Part shown: positions 35,892-47,890 of the stretch, in pieces
Layout: the number at the start of each line of letters is the position of its first letter
How positions within the stretch are numbered: position 1 is the first letter of the stretch
From: Bryopsis sp. KO-2023
Lineage: Eukaryota; Chlorophyta; Ulvophyceae; Bryopsidales; Bryopsidaceae
Assembly: GCA_030272585.1 (NCBI GenBank)
Contig: BSYQ01000007.1
Span: forward strand, 1,492,001-1,556,000
Reading direction: 5' to 3'
DNA length: 64,000 nucleotides
Made by a program: the position numbers and the translations under genes
The notes under the pieces: model-generated
What the model saw: only the letters and a program-made list of their open reading frames with translations
What the model was told of the DNA's origin: nothing
The model's database searches: none

Positions 35892-38800
35892 ATGGAGAAG
35901 ACCGAGACGCAAGAAGGGAAAGAGCTCGCAAGGCAAAAACGTTCCACCCTTTGGACTGTTTGTCCTTTCATTCTCGGTGCGTTGGAGCTCTTTCACAGCA
36001 GTGCGCTGGCCTTGATTTACTTATTTTCTGGACGGTCTCGGAATTCTTGGAACTGCCGTCTTTCCTTAAGGTTATTTTCCACTTGTAATTGATAGGTAAC
36101 GAGTTATGTGAGCGCCTGGCGTATTATGGGTGAGTCCACGGGTCTATTCAATGATTGTGTTGAGATTGTGATGGATGTTTGTGGATGATGCCAATAAACT
36201 ACCAAAGTTCTCTTTCTATAACCACCGGATCAACGAAAGATTGGGCTTGTATTTGCTAAAAGAAATCGTTTTTTTTTGGGAACAGCATTGCCACCAACCT
36301 CATCAACTACCTCATACTCCTTGGAGCCAGCAATGTGACCTCATCTGTGGCGGTGAGTGGGTGCTTGGCTGTATGGGTTTCTCCAAAAACAAAATTCGAA
36401 AAAGGGGAGGGATCTGGGAATTAATAGGAAAATGTTGATCGAAAGGCCTGATTGAGAAATGGAGCGTTGTCTCTAATTTAAGAAAAAAAAGGTTGAACAA
36501 AAGTAACATATCGTTCAGAAAGGTTTTTGAAACACGAAGTTGGCCTGTGTGTATTTTTCTACTGATTGGTATGTTTTTGTCAGATAAATGTTTTCACTGG
36601 GGTGTGCTACACAATGCCCCTGATTGGAGGCTGGCTGGCAGATGCGCACTGGGGGAGGTACAAGACAATCCTTGTATTGTCGATCGTGTATTGCCTGGTG
36701 AGGACTGACATTCAATCGGGCCCATGGTACAATCAATCCACAGAAATATGCTCTTCTCAACAGAAAACAGGAGATCACCTCTTCTGAGAAGCTTCCCTGC
36801 TAGTAATGAATTTCCATTGAGATGCGGTATTACCGCTGAGATCATGGTGGTACGGGGACAGCGAAACACCGGCACGATATATTCTTTTTCTATTTTTCTT
36901 TGGGGGAGGGAAAAAGGAGGGGGGGGGGGGGGGGTTGAGCATTGCTGTGTCACATCTCTTGTTCTTGGAGGTACCTTTTCTTTTAGAAACCCAGCAAAAT
37001 CCACTGCCCATGATCAACATTTTGAGCTTGCATTTATCTTCATCGAGGTTTGCACTCTTCCAGGGGATGCTGTTCACGGCACTCACGGCATACGTTCCCG
37101 GTCTCCATCCTGACACCGGCGAGAAAGCAAATTCGTTGCACTGGACCTTGCTGTTCGGGTCCCTTTTCCTGGTGGCCGCAGGCACCGGAGGGATAAAACC
37201 CAACGTGTCATCGTTTGGTGCTGATCAGTTCGACGAAACGAACCCCAAGGATGTCAAAGAGAAGGCGTCGTTTTTCAATTGGTTCTATCTGTCCATCAAC
37301 GTGGGGGCGTTCATTGCAGCCACTGTGATCGTGAAAATACAATCGGATGTCAGCTGGGCCCTTGGATTTCTGATTCCAGGTGGGTTTGCATGGATGAATT
37401 GTCTGAATTACGTTTGATGTCAGCCCAAAACCTATTCCACTTTATTTCCTTTTTTTTTAGCCTTTTTTTTGGGGGGGGGAGGGATCCTCTCCATCTATCC
37501 TGTGCCAACATTTCAACTCAAAGTGGTGGCATGGCCTTTCAAATGGATTTCTTCCCCGAAGGATCATGAAATTATTTTTTGGGTGGAGAAATTCGACTTG
37601 AGCATAATTTGGGCTTGTTTTCGGTTTTTACCAAACCAGGTGTGGCAATGTTGCTGGCCGTGGTTTTTTTTGTGGTGGGGACATCCTTGTACAAGCATGT
37701 TGCTCCGACGGGTTCCCCGATCACGAGAGTTATGAAAATTGTCAAGGCAGCGATCGTCCACAGAAACCAGCGACCAGAGCAACAAAAGTTGCTCGCCGCC
37801 GAAGAAGAGGGGGGCAGTAGTGCTGATCACCACAACACTTCCCATTGGCTGTATCGAGCCACAGCAGGTATTTTTCCCCTCCAATGACCAGCAAATACAT
37901 ACATTTTTTTTGATATTTTCCAGGAAATATGTGCATTGTTTCTATTGTTATTCTCTTTGTGGTGGGAGTTTAGTTAAGGAAGTAATGTGGCACCGCTTGT
38001 GATGGTTCTGGCCACACCAAATACTTGTCGCTGAGTATATTGTGCTGTTCCAGGTGGGTTCACCAAGCGGCAAGTATATGAAGTGGTGTTGGTGTGGGGG
38101 ATCATCCCTGTGTTTCTGACCAACATTTTCTTCTGGTAAGCGAACACACAATCGACTGCTTTTCCCCTGAATCGAATCATATCTCTGCCATGTTCTCTCG
38201 ATGATCCATTCCTGTGGAAGAAATTCTTACGTTTCTTACGTTTTCTTGAAGAATATTCAAGAAAACAGAATATTCACAGAATATTCTGTGACTCCCAACA
38301 GGATGGTGTACAGCCAGATAACAAACACCTTCATCCTGCAAGGTGGGCTGATGAACCGTCACCTCAACATCTTCGGATGGCATTACAATATGCCTGCAGC
38401 ATCCGTTACCCTTTTCGACACGCTGATCATCGTGATCATGATTCCGATCTACGATCAAATCCTCATTCCAATTCTCACAAAGTTCAACAAGCAGCCGACC
38501 AACCTGCAGAGAATCGGGTGGGGGTACGTAATGGCTGTGATATCCATGGTGGCTGCGTTCTTTGTGGAGCGGAGGCGCTTGCACTTGTTTGGTGAGGGTC
38601 AGCTCGTGGATGGCGAAAAGGAAGGGGATTCCGCTGTCGTCGACATGTCGATTTGGTGGCAGAGTATCCTGTATGCATTGGTGGGTGCGAGTGAGGTGCT
38701 CGCGTCCATCGGGCAACTGGAATTTTTCTACGATCAGGTATGGTGAAATTGAAGGAAGGGGGGGGGGATTGAAGAAAAAAAGGAAGAATGCGGCAAGTTG

Positions 38801-39575
38801 TGTTGAAATAAAGGATCTTTCTGATCGAATACCCTTATCCATTGCAGATGGATATATAGATACTAGTACCTGCTGATTTGGTGCCCCCTTCTGATTTGGC
38901 TTGTGTTGATAGATTGAGCTGTTGAGGTCATTTCATTCAAAGGATTCCTTATGGCTGAGTTGTCTGATTTTTTATTCTATTTGCTACAAAGGCACCAGAT
39001 GTCATGAGGAGCATGATGATGGCCATGAATTTGTTGTCTGTTGCCCTGGGGGGTTACCTCGCTGGGGGGCTCATTGCAATCGTGAATTTTATTTCAAAGG
39101 CTGCCGGCAATGAATGGATTGCCGATGATCTAAACAAGGGCCGACTGGACTTATACTTCTTGACAGTGGGAGGTGAGTTGTCGACTCCACTCACGGACGT
39201 ATCTTTTCAGTCATTTTCTGAAGCGGTTCTTTTTCTATCCTCTTCATGAACGTACTGCTGCTCGATCACTTCAAGCTTTTCCACGTAGAATGATTTTGTG
39301 TTGCTCCCCCCCTCCCTTACCATATCGTTGAATCCTGATTGATGCATGTTATGTCATGCAATGTTACAGGTTTGATGCTGGTGGTGACCCTGTGGTTCTT
39401 ATTCGTTGCCCTCAAGTATGAATACAAAGTTGTGGAGCACAAGCCTCAACCCCCTCCCACAACAGACCCCAATGCCAGCAGAGAAGAAGCGGAAGCCGAG
39501 GAGGGGTTTCTGCCATACAGCCGGTCCTTAGCTTACCGTCCCTCCACTCCGGCTGCAAAAACATCGAAGCCATGA
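35892..39575 (+). CDS. proton-coupled oligopeptide transporter (POT/PTR family)
   Basis: Major-facilitator symporter importing di- and tripeptides or, in plant-type members, nitrate and other solutes. Ten exons join in phase: 35892-35976, 36096-36129, 36286-36352, 36584-36697, 37064-37379, 37640-37867, 38054-38135, 38302-38737, 38992-39172, 39370-39575, for 582 aa. The proton-coupling ExxER motif is intact (NELCERLAYYG). PTR signatures are present: IGGWLADAHWGRYKTI, GTGGIKPNVSSFGADQFD and FNWFYLSINVGAFIA. About 12 hydrophobic segments are expected, with the usual large loop between the halves (PEQQKLLAAEEEGG). Later exons keep helices such as LYALVGASEVLASIGQLEFF. The C-tail is cytosolic and Pro-rich. 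Start chosen at the Met just before the basic N-tail typical of the family. Confidence 0.93.
38240..38290. repeat. inverted repeats next to a POT acceptor
   Basis: 38240-38250 pairs with 38256-38266 (11 bp, 5-base loop). 38275-38290 is a perfect 16-base palindrome (CACAGAATATTCTGTG). Both lie in the intron 38136-38301, within 62 bases of the acceptor, and share the core GAATATTC. Confidence 0.85.
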
Positions 39576-40273
39576 AACCATCCCAGTTCGTTTTGCGACG
39601 AACTCCAAATTTTCAGATAATTTTTTTTGAATGTGTAACAAACCTGTAATCTATCTTTCGCCCCCGGTGTACTGTGTGCCTTTTCTTTTTGGTTGTTTTC
39701 TGGTTGCATGTGGAGCTCTCGCAGGCACCGCTTAAGCTGAGAAGTTGTGTCAATAAGGTCTTTTATCGATTTAAAAAAAATGGTGGGTCTGTTGAAAAGT
39801 TTGTTGAAAAGTGGATGCTGAATCTAGACAAGAGACAAGAGATTCAATGATGGTCGTGTAATGGACTTGACGTGTAATCAGAGTATTCCATTTTTAAAGC
39901 TTTTTATGGCAGGCCTTGCGATCTATGTCTGAAAAGGGTGTTCAGTGGAAGGAAAAAATCAGAGAAATGGTGTCCAATCCTGCAATTCACCACACAAAGG
40001 GGTTGCAATCACAATCAAGCCCAGATCGATGAATCCTCCATCAACCTACCCAAGAAAGAAAGGGGGGTTTTCACTGCAAAAAGCACCCTTTCCTTTCCAA
40101 AAAACGGCTGAAAACTACCCATTTTTGTCTTAATTCTCGAAGGCCTTTTCTGCCCAAAGAAGAGCATGAAAATCGAGACAGTACTGATGGGTTTTGGTAC
40201 AGTCAGCTCTATCATCTATCTGTTGGCTTGAGATGGGGCCAGTGGTGGCGTCGCGCAATCCTTGTGTCAACGC
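39576..40273. other. intergenic region, POT to thiamine gene
   Basis: POT 3' UTR with two TGTAA words near 39633-39650, then spacer DNA. No gene is seen. An in-frame stop near 40232 precedes the thiamine-gene ATG, so no N-terminal extension exists in the same exon. Confidence 0.5.
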
Positions 40274-43200
40274 ATGAACATGGAGGGGGAGCCATCCACG
40301 GATGGGATTTGCCTGAGACTTTGGAGAGATTGCAAGCGGGAAGCGGAATCGTCCCTGCACGACGCTTTTGTCGAGGGGCTCGGCCGTGGCGACTTGCCAA
40401 AGTAAGACAGAGGGGGAGTGGCACAACACAACCAGAAAAAAAGGGAAAAGACAAAAGATAAAACGAAATGCCTGGTCGATCCTCGCGAAAAGAATGTGGA
40501 TCCGGGGCCGGGGGCGGCGCGATTTGTTTGCGAATGTCGAGCCGGCGAAAGGATTCTCGACGATTTTTCACTTCTCTGGGAATGAACGAATTGAGAAACA
40601 GCGATCTGCGTGTCGATCTGAGTTGCCAAAAATGCTAGCACCACATTGACCCATGCAGGAAAGAAAAAGACGATGACTCTTTCGATTTAAAGTACTACAA
40701 ACATGGGGCAATTCCTCACATATTTCGCCCATTTATCGGCACTCCGCCACAAGAAATAACAAAGCAAGCAAGCAATCCCCCAATAAATAATAAATAATTT
40801 TAATTATTTTATTTTATCTTACTTTTTTGATTAATTTTCAATCCCCCATAGAAAACAAAATCTGATTTTGTGCTCTAACAAAAGGAAGAAAACCCCCATC
40901 GATTGCCACAGTCTGCCATTGAGTATGGATGCCATCCAGAGCAGTAATGGACAACCGACTTGTGTTGGTTTTTCAGACGTGCATTTCAGCATTACATCGG
41001 CCAGGATGTCCATTTCTTGCGAGCGTTCGCCAAAGCATATGCGTTGGGCATCGCAAAAGCCATGCAGATGGAAGGAAACTCATTCAAGGTTTTGATGGAG
41101 CTCCTGCATGGCGTCAAAGAAGAACTGGAAATGCATGGGTCGTATGCTGCAGAATGGGAGGTCGATCTGACGGAAAACCCAGCATCCCCCGCCACAATGA
41201 AATACATCGATTTCCTCATGGACACTGGGGTATCAGACAAGGTTGGGGGAATAGATAAATGGTTGGAAATGGAATCGCTTTCTGGATGCTGTTGCTGGAG
41301 GTGGTCAGTGATCGATAGAACGAAGAAAAGACGCAAGTAAACTGAATATGCAAGGAAAATGCTTTTTGTGATGAAGGCATTGATGGAGATAGTGTGTGTG
41401 TGTGTGTGTGTGTGTTTCTTTTTTCCGTCTTTGGCAATCACAGGGGGTTGAAGTTTTAATTGCATCCATGTTGCCTTGCTGTCGATTGTATAACTACTTG
41501 GGCTGCCAATTGGCAAAGCAACATCCCGGACATGATCATCCGTACAGCAAATGGATCGACACCTACTCTGGTGAAGAATTTTCGGTAATGTGATTTGATG
41601 CTATGTCTGGCTCAGCGGATCTTTTGCTTGTCAGTCTGTGTTGACCATTGTGCATCGATTGTGAGTTTCCTGAGGATCTGTGGCGGTTCGTTCGCTTTGG
41701 GGAAGAGGGGTCGAGAAATCAGTGTTGGCTTTTTGTGGTTGCAGGAGGTGTGTGTCAAGAAGGAGAGGCTGTTGGAGGAAATTGCACATCATTCCAGTTA
41801 TGGTAAGTCTCCACCAAATCTATTGTTTGATGTGGGGTAGGTACACCCTCAATCGTATTTAGTGTGGGTCTTTTAATAGTGTTACCTCAGTAATAGTGCA
41901 GGCCACACTAATTCATGGAAAACCGAAACGTTAACTAGAAGTGTAGATTTCGGAAATAGTGTGGCCCACACTATTTTCTGTTTTCTAAAATTTCTGCCGT
42001 ACACGGAAATAGTGTAGGCTACACTAAATACGATGAAGGGTGTAGCTCTTTTTCAAACATGCTCCTTGCATGTGATTGCATCCTTCTTCATCGTCAATTT
42101 TTCTTTGGGCGATTCGAGGCTGTCCGACCTGGGCAATGATTGCATGAGCTGTTTCATATTTCCCTCCATTCGATCATGGTGTGCAGAACTCTGCCGACCA
42201 TGTCTCGGATTCCATCGGCAGTGTGTGTTGCGAATCGATGTGGATTTCTACGCTTAACGAACTCGTCGATTCGCTCCACACTCGCACCCGCTTTTCGAAA
42301 ACTAATCCGGCGGCCGGCACTCTCGTTTCACTCCCTTGCGAAAAAACCTTTCGTACCAGAGACGCGAAAAAGTGCGGGATCCGCAGACATGTGCTTTCAT
42401 ATTTTCCCACCTGGATTTTTTCCTTGGCATTTTTTTTAATGCCCTGTGTTTTGGTTTGCTTGTTTGCTTCCCTTGGAGAGATGCCCTCTGTGTTGCATGT
42501 GATTCAGATGTGCTCCTGTCTCATTACCGAAAAGCCATGGAGCTGGAAAAAGAGTTCTTTGCAGCGCAACCCATAGCAACGAATCCAAGTACGTTCAACC
42601 AAAGCAGCTTCTTTTCATTCCCATGTATTGGAATCTGGGCATTTTCCATTGGGTTTTAGGAATATCACCATGGTTGTACGGACATCTGGAGAATAGTCAC
42701 TCGGCGCTGATTTTGCTTTCGTCGAGATAGATCAGGTGTGGATTGATGTATTGAAGCCATTCTCGGGTCATTTGGTGTGTTTCGCTTGAATGAAATCAGG
42801 AGGCATTGGCATTGTGGTCACCGATTTTGACGATACGTGCAGCGATGGAGACACTCTGGAGCTTCTTTTGATGGCTCTGTCTGGCAGCGCTGCTAAGGTA
42901 CCCGTTCATCGACCCCCCCCCCCTCCCCAATCAAACCAAACATCAAGTTAAAACACAAATGAATGAAATCGTTTTCGGAGAGATATATCTGGGGATCAAC
43001 TCCTTCAATCCTTTCTTCCTATTAGATGTTTTTTGCAGTTCGATTGACATCGTGGCTTTGTGTGCGTTTTTTTTTTAAACCACTAGCTGGCAGGTGGAGG
43101 GGAGCATGCCGATGAGTTGATCAAGCAGAGACTGAAAGCTGTGACGAAAATCAGCAGGGAGTACTCGAAAGCATATAAAGCTTTGTTGGATGAATATCTT

Positions 43201-46200
43201 CCTCCAATGGTGAGGTTCAAACTGATTGCTTTTTATGGGGACCCCTCGGTGGCCCCACAGCTGGAAAAGAAAAGCAAAAGCCCTCCCCTGATGGTGATGT
43301 AGGTTTCTGAGATAAAAGGCACAGCAGCCTTCGACATGGAGATCTTGTCGTCAGTTTTGGTGCCCATGTCGGAGTTCGAACGGGTTTGGAATCAGAAGGT
43401 GGTGGATTCAGGGGTTCTAGCAGGTAAGGTACAGAAAACCATGGAGTCAGGATATCCTGGCTCAGTGGATGGTGGGCCCATGAACAGCTAATGTAAAGGG
43501 GGGTACTAATAGCATAGAGGTGCACCTGTGATTTCGTCGAAAAAGAAGAAAGGATTCTACAGGGAGACAAGTGCCAGAGGTGCCTCGACTTGTTTCGAAA
43601 AAGACAGTTTTGCTGATTTATATGTACAGTTTCACGAATACGTTGTGTGTCTCTTGCAGGTGGGCTCCAAAAGGCAGTTATGGCCGGTGGACAGCAAATT
43701 CAATTGAGGAAGAAATGCTTGCCATTGTTGGAGAAAGCCAGAGCACTCGGCTTGGGGGTGCATGTACTATCAGTAAATTGGTCTGCAGAATGGGTAGCCG
43801 CCCCATTGGGACCTAATGCAGCCATTTCTGGGCGGTAGGAATTTCCTTACGTCCCCGGTTTGATTCCGGCGAACATCAATTTTCTGAAACAGCTCATTGT
43901 ATCTCATTAGCTTGTCAAATCGATAGCTCCGCTGATGATCCACTGGATTTATAAGTTGGTTTTCAAACATGGAATGGATGCATGAACAGTCTTCTCCACC
44001 GAATTATATGGCAAAATCGTGAGTCGACGGACGAAGTCAGATCTTGACTGTTTTTTTTTGGCTTTTTTTTATACAGTGGAGAAACCAAGATGGACGAAAA
44101 TGTCATACATGTGCATGCCAATGAGTTGATGTACAAGGATGGAGTTTCCACTGGCGAAATCAAGAGGTGAACCGGTCGACTGGACAGTGCTATTGAGCAA
44201 TTTTTTTGGGAGTTTTCCCACAGAAAAGCAGTGGGATCTGGCCTTTCGTTGATATGAGTCATCCTTTCTTTCCAATTTGAAAACCCCGTTTGGTCGCTTC
44301 ACCAACCCTGTTTATTGCTACTTTGTGGAAAAAAGCTGATGCGGTGTTTGGTGGTAAATATAGGTCATTAGAGTGTGCAGATGATAAGGGGCGAGTGTTT
44401 GATGAGCTGCTTCTGGACGAAGCGACCAGTCGTGGTGAACAGAGAGGAAAGTCTGTCTACATTGGCGATTCTCCAACCGATCTCTTGGCATTGCTGGCGG
44501 TGCGTCACTGGTTGGGGGGTTCATTGCTGTGGAATTCCACTTCGTTTTTATGCTTGCAGAAAGAGGTGGAATTCGAGGAAGCAAAAACAACGTGTGATTT
44601 TCTGTGGGTTGTTTTTTTCCTCTGCAGGCAGATTTCGGGATTATCTTCACAGGAAACAAGGTGCTGCAAAGATTCGTGACAGAGCTTTGCATCGAAGTCG
44701 TTCCGATATCGACCGCTCCAATTGAACCTGGACCTCATCGTAAGTTTAACTGCACAACTGGCATTTTTTGCTTTCATTTTTTGCAGTGAAAGCTCCACTG
44801 CAGATGCTTCTCTTCCCAGCCCTCGACCCCCCTGTTTTTTATATGGTCTTTTCTCGCTTTCCTTATCACTAGTATTTTGAATCGACTTTTGGCTTCATCA
44901 AATGAAATTCTGTGATGATGCTGGTGTGTGTGATATGACTTGTTTGATTGACGGCCGTTGCTTCGATTTTTTGAAACGAAATCAGAGATCTGTTTGTGGT
45001 AGCTGCATTTGTCATGTTACATTTTCTGGCAATGATTTGCAGTCTGCTTGGACAGATCCACCTGTCCTGTACGAAGCCACGTCTTGGGATGAAATTGGGA
45101 CATTCCTTTTGGGGGAAAATGTGGTTTTAGAAGACGACTCCGGTGGGGTGGTGCCGAAAGTGCTCATCGTTGCTGGGTCAGACTCCGGTGGTGGAGCTGG
45201 AATTCAAGCAGACTTGAAGGTGGGTGCCCCATCAGCTTTTTGATATCCGAAGCATACGTCATGGGACAATATGTTCAATCGACGCTTTCTTTCAAGGGGA
45301 AGCAAACATAAAACATAAAACCCAGCAGGAATGCACCACAGCAAGGGATTGTGTGAAGGTCATCTTTTCTTTCGGAGCTGTACTGGCGCTTGACCGATTG
45401 AGTGCTTTTTTTCCGTGAATTTTTTGAACGCTTTTGTTATTGTACAGACTTGCCTTGCGACGGGGTCGTTTGGGACGACCGCCATCACTGCATTAACCTC
45501 TCAAAACACACACGGGGTGCATTCCGTCCACACAACCCCATCGCAGGAGTTGGAAAATCAGATGGAGGCTGTCTTATCAGGTAGAGCTCCGCTGCAAATC
45601 GAACTACGAGAGAAAGCCAAAGGCGTGTTTCGCTTCTGCATGGCTGTGCTAATGCAACCCTGGGATAAATAAAGCTGTAACAACCCACCCCCTGAAGAAA
45701 GGGATGTTGTTCTACTAGCCATTTGATATATCTTGATTGAACTTCCGGATGTTTTGGGCCTTGAAACTGTAAAGAGTCACTGTTGGGTGGGTGGGTGCAG
45801 ATATTGGCACCGATGTGGTCAAGACTGGAATGCTCCCAAATCCTGAAGCCGTGGATGTTGTCGCCAAAATGGTCAAGAAATTCAAAGTCAAAAATGTCGT
45901 GGTGGATCCTGTCATGGTGTCGACAAGTGGCGATGCTTTAGCGAAATCCGAAGTGGCAGAAGCCCTCAAGAAACAACTCATTCCATTGGCCACAGTCTTG
46001 ACTCCCAACATCCCGGAAGCATCCGCATTGCTGGGTGGCCGGAAGATCGACTCTCTGTCTGACATGGAAGCGGCCGCTCGAGACCTGCATGCGTTGGGAC
46101 CGAAATTTGTTCTGCTCAAGGGGGGCCACCTTGTGCAACATGTTGGAAATCTTAAGAGGGTCATCGATGTCCTGTTTGATGGAAGCAATATCATGACTTT

Positions 46201-47110
46201 GCAGAGCCCGGTGGTCAAGACAGGGAATGCACACGGAACGGGGTGTACGTTGGCATCCGCCATCGCCAGTGAATTGGCCCAAGGGAAGCTGGTGGTGGGT
46301 GCGATATACGCAGCCCGTGAGTACCTGCTGAAAGCTTTGTCAGCCAGCACATCATTACAGATTGGGACAGGAGTGCAAAGGCCGTTCAATCATGGGTATA
46401 AAACTACTGATTGGAGCAAAGGGGGCAACGTCGAGGTCCAGAGGTCGAGTTCAAAGCATGTGGGAGATGCGCTCAAAGTGTACGCTGTCACCGATCCTGA
46501 TTGTAATGCTAGAATGGGGCGGAGCTTGGCGGAAGCTGTTCGAGAGGCGATCGATGGTGGGGCGACCATGGTCCAAATCAGGGAAAAGACTGCAAGCACT
46601 AGAGAGTTCACTGAGGCCGTCAGGGGGGTGATGAAGATAGCTGGAAACAGTGGAGTTCCTATTATCGTCAATGACAGGGTGGACGTTGCGCTGGCAGAGA
46701 ATGCCGATGGAGTGCATGTTGGCCAAGAGGATATGATGGGCCTCGATGTCAGACGGTTGATTGGACCTGACAAAATCCTTGGTGTTTCGGTGAAAACCGT
46801 AGAACAGGCGATTCAAGCGGAGAAAGATGGAGCCGACTATGTGGGTGCCGGCGCGGTTTACCCCACCACCACAAAAGACAGCGGAGTGATCGGGTTGGGT
46901 GTGTTGAGAGAAATATGCCAAGCTGTAAAAATACCGGTGGTGTCCATTGGTGGAATAAATTCTGGAAATGCAGGAGAAACGATCGATGCGGGATGTGCTG
47001 GGGTGGCAGTGGTTTCTTTCGTTTTTGGATCGGAGAGCCCCAAGTCAGCAGCCGGAGAAGTGAAAAAGGCTGTCGATTCAGCAATCGCCAAAACGAATGG
47101 GGTCCCCTAA
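40274..47110 (+). CDS. four-domain thiamine protein: TenA - HAD phosphatase - ThiD - ThiE
   Basis: About 15 exons in one frame: 40274-40401, 40977-41241, 41444-41584, 41745-41802, 42508-42588, 42800-42897, 43087-43209, 43303-43423, 43660-43834, 44077-44166, 44364-44499, 44628-44739, 45043-45219, 45448-45580, 45801-47110. TenA: AFQHYIGQDVHFLRAFAKAY, ending HYRKAMELEKEFFAAQP. HAD phosphatase: motif I VTDFDDTCSDGDT and motif IV IGDSPTDLLALLA, as in plant TH2 (thiamin monophosphate phosphatase). ThiD (HMP-P kinase): VLIVAGSDSGGGAGIQADLK, VVDPVMVSTSGDAL and HGTGCTLASAIA. ThiE (TMP synthase): MVQIREK, IIVNDRVDVALAENADGVHV and GAGAVYPTTTKDSG. In plants TenA-HAD (TH2) and ThiD-ThiE (TH1) are separate proteins; here they appear as one. 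The join 44739 to 45043 is out of phase, so a short exon is probably missing there. No obvious transit peptide is seen at the chosen start. Confidence 0.88.
41392..41415. repeat. TG dinucleotide microsatellite
   Basis: About 12 TG copies just upstream of the acceptor of exon 41444 in the thiamine gene, standing where a polypyrimidine tract would be expected. Confidence 0.9.
41842..42044. mobile_element. foldback MITE, mariner-like (TA target site)
   Basis: A 203-base element in the intron 41803-42507. Ends 41842-41867 and 42019-42044 are inverted repeats of about 26 bases with three mismatches, starting TACACCCT and ending AGGGTGTA, consistent with a TA target duplication plus CACCCT-type termini. 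Inside, AATAGTGT words recur in both orientations, including a 10-bp inverted repeat around 41964-41984. There is no coding capacity. This fits a non-autonomous Tc1/mariner-type MITE; the superfamily is inferred only from the TA and termini. Confidence 0.65.
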
Positions 47111-47890
47111 ACCACCTTGTTTTTTTTTTCCCCTCCGATCATGGGGAATGGATTCTCCATCACAATGGCATGTAGCCTGGTATGTGCCGGGGGTGTTTCC
47201 TGGAAAGTTAGTTATTGCGTTCATTTGATGGTGTACCTAGGAAGTTTTCTGGACTGTGTCCAGTCTCACGATTCCAGATATATTGTCATTAGTTAAAGTG
47301 AGTGTTTCACTGGGCTCTGGACACAAAGAAGATCAGTACTTGTAGTTATTTTCGCTTCTGATGGAGATTTGAGTTTGAGAAGCTGGTGGGGGGCCATCAC
47401 ACTATTTGCAAGGAAGGCCGGCTGGTCTTTTCACAACACAGTGTCTCAATAATTGTTGTGAGGGAAGCGGTGCACCGACACCTGGCAGCTGCTCCCCCCT
47501 CCCCCCCCATTTCCTTGCCAGAACTTTTGAACTGTTCTAGTTCCTGCGAGCACTCTCTGTTTTTATTTTTTGGATGCATTCCAATGTCCAAACCAGCTGG
47601 GCTTTCGCATTCATATTCCCTTCCCCCCCAAAAACAAATCAAAAAAAAAAATCAGCAGAAATACGAAACGTCACATACGTCATTGTACATTGTGCATCGA
47701 CAGTCCGATCAAGCCGTTGTCTTTAGAAAGTGACGTGTCGCTCCAAAGCATCGCTCAGTTCAGTTCCGCACACGTCCTTCAGAACAAAAGTCGCTTTCCT
47801 ATAAAATAAAAACTGGAATTCTCGAAACTGGCCGTTTGATGCGTCGGCATCCAGGGCGAGCTGAAGGAATTTTTCGTGTAACTCTGTCCT
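47111..47890. other. intergenic region, thiamine gene to ATG4
   Basis: Thiamine-gene 3' UTR and ATG4 promoter region. Contains T and C runs (C7A5 at 47623-47634). No gene is seen. Confidence 0.5.

Noticed and set aside
47397-47809. Short frames between the thiamine gene and ATG4
   Set aside because: No domain pattern, low complexity, no splice partners.
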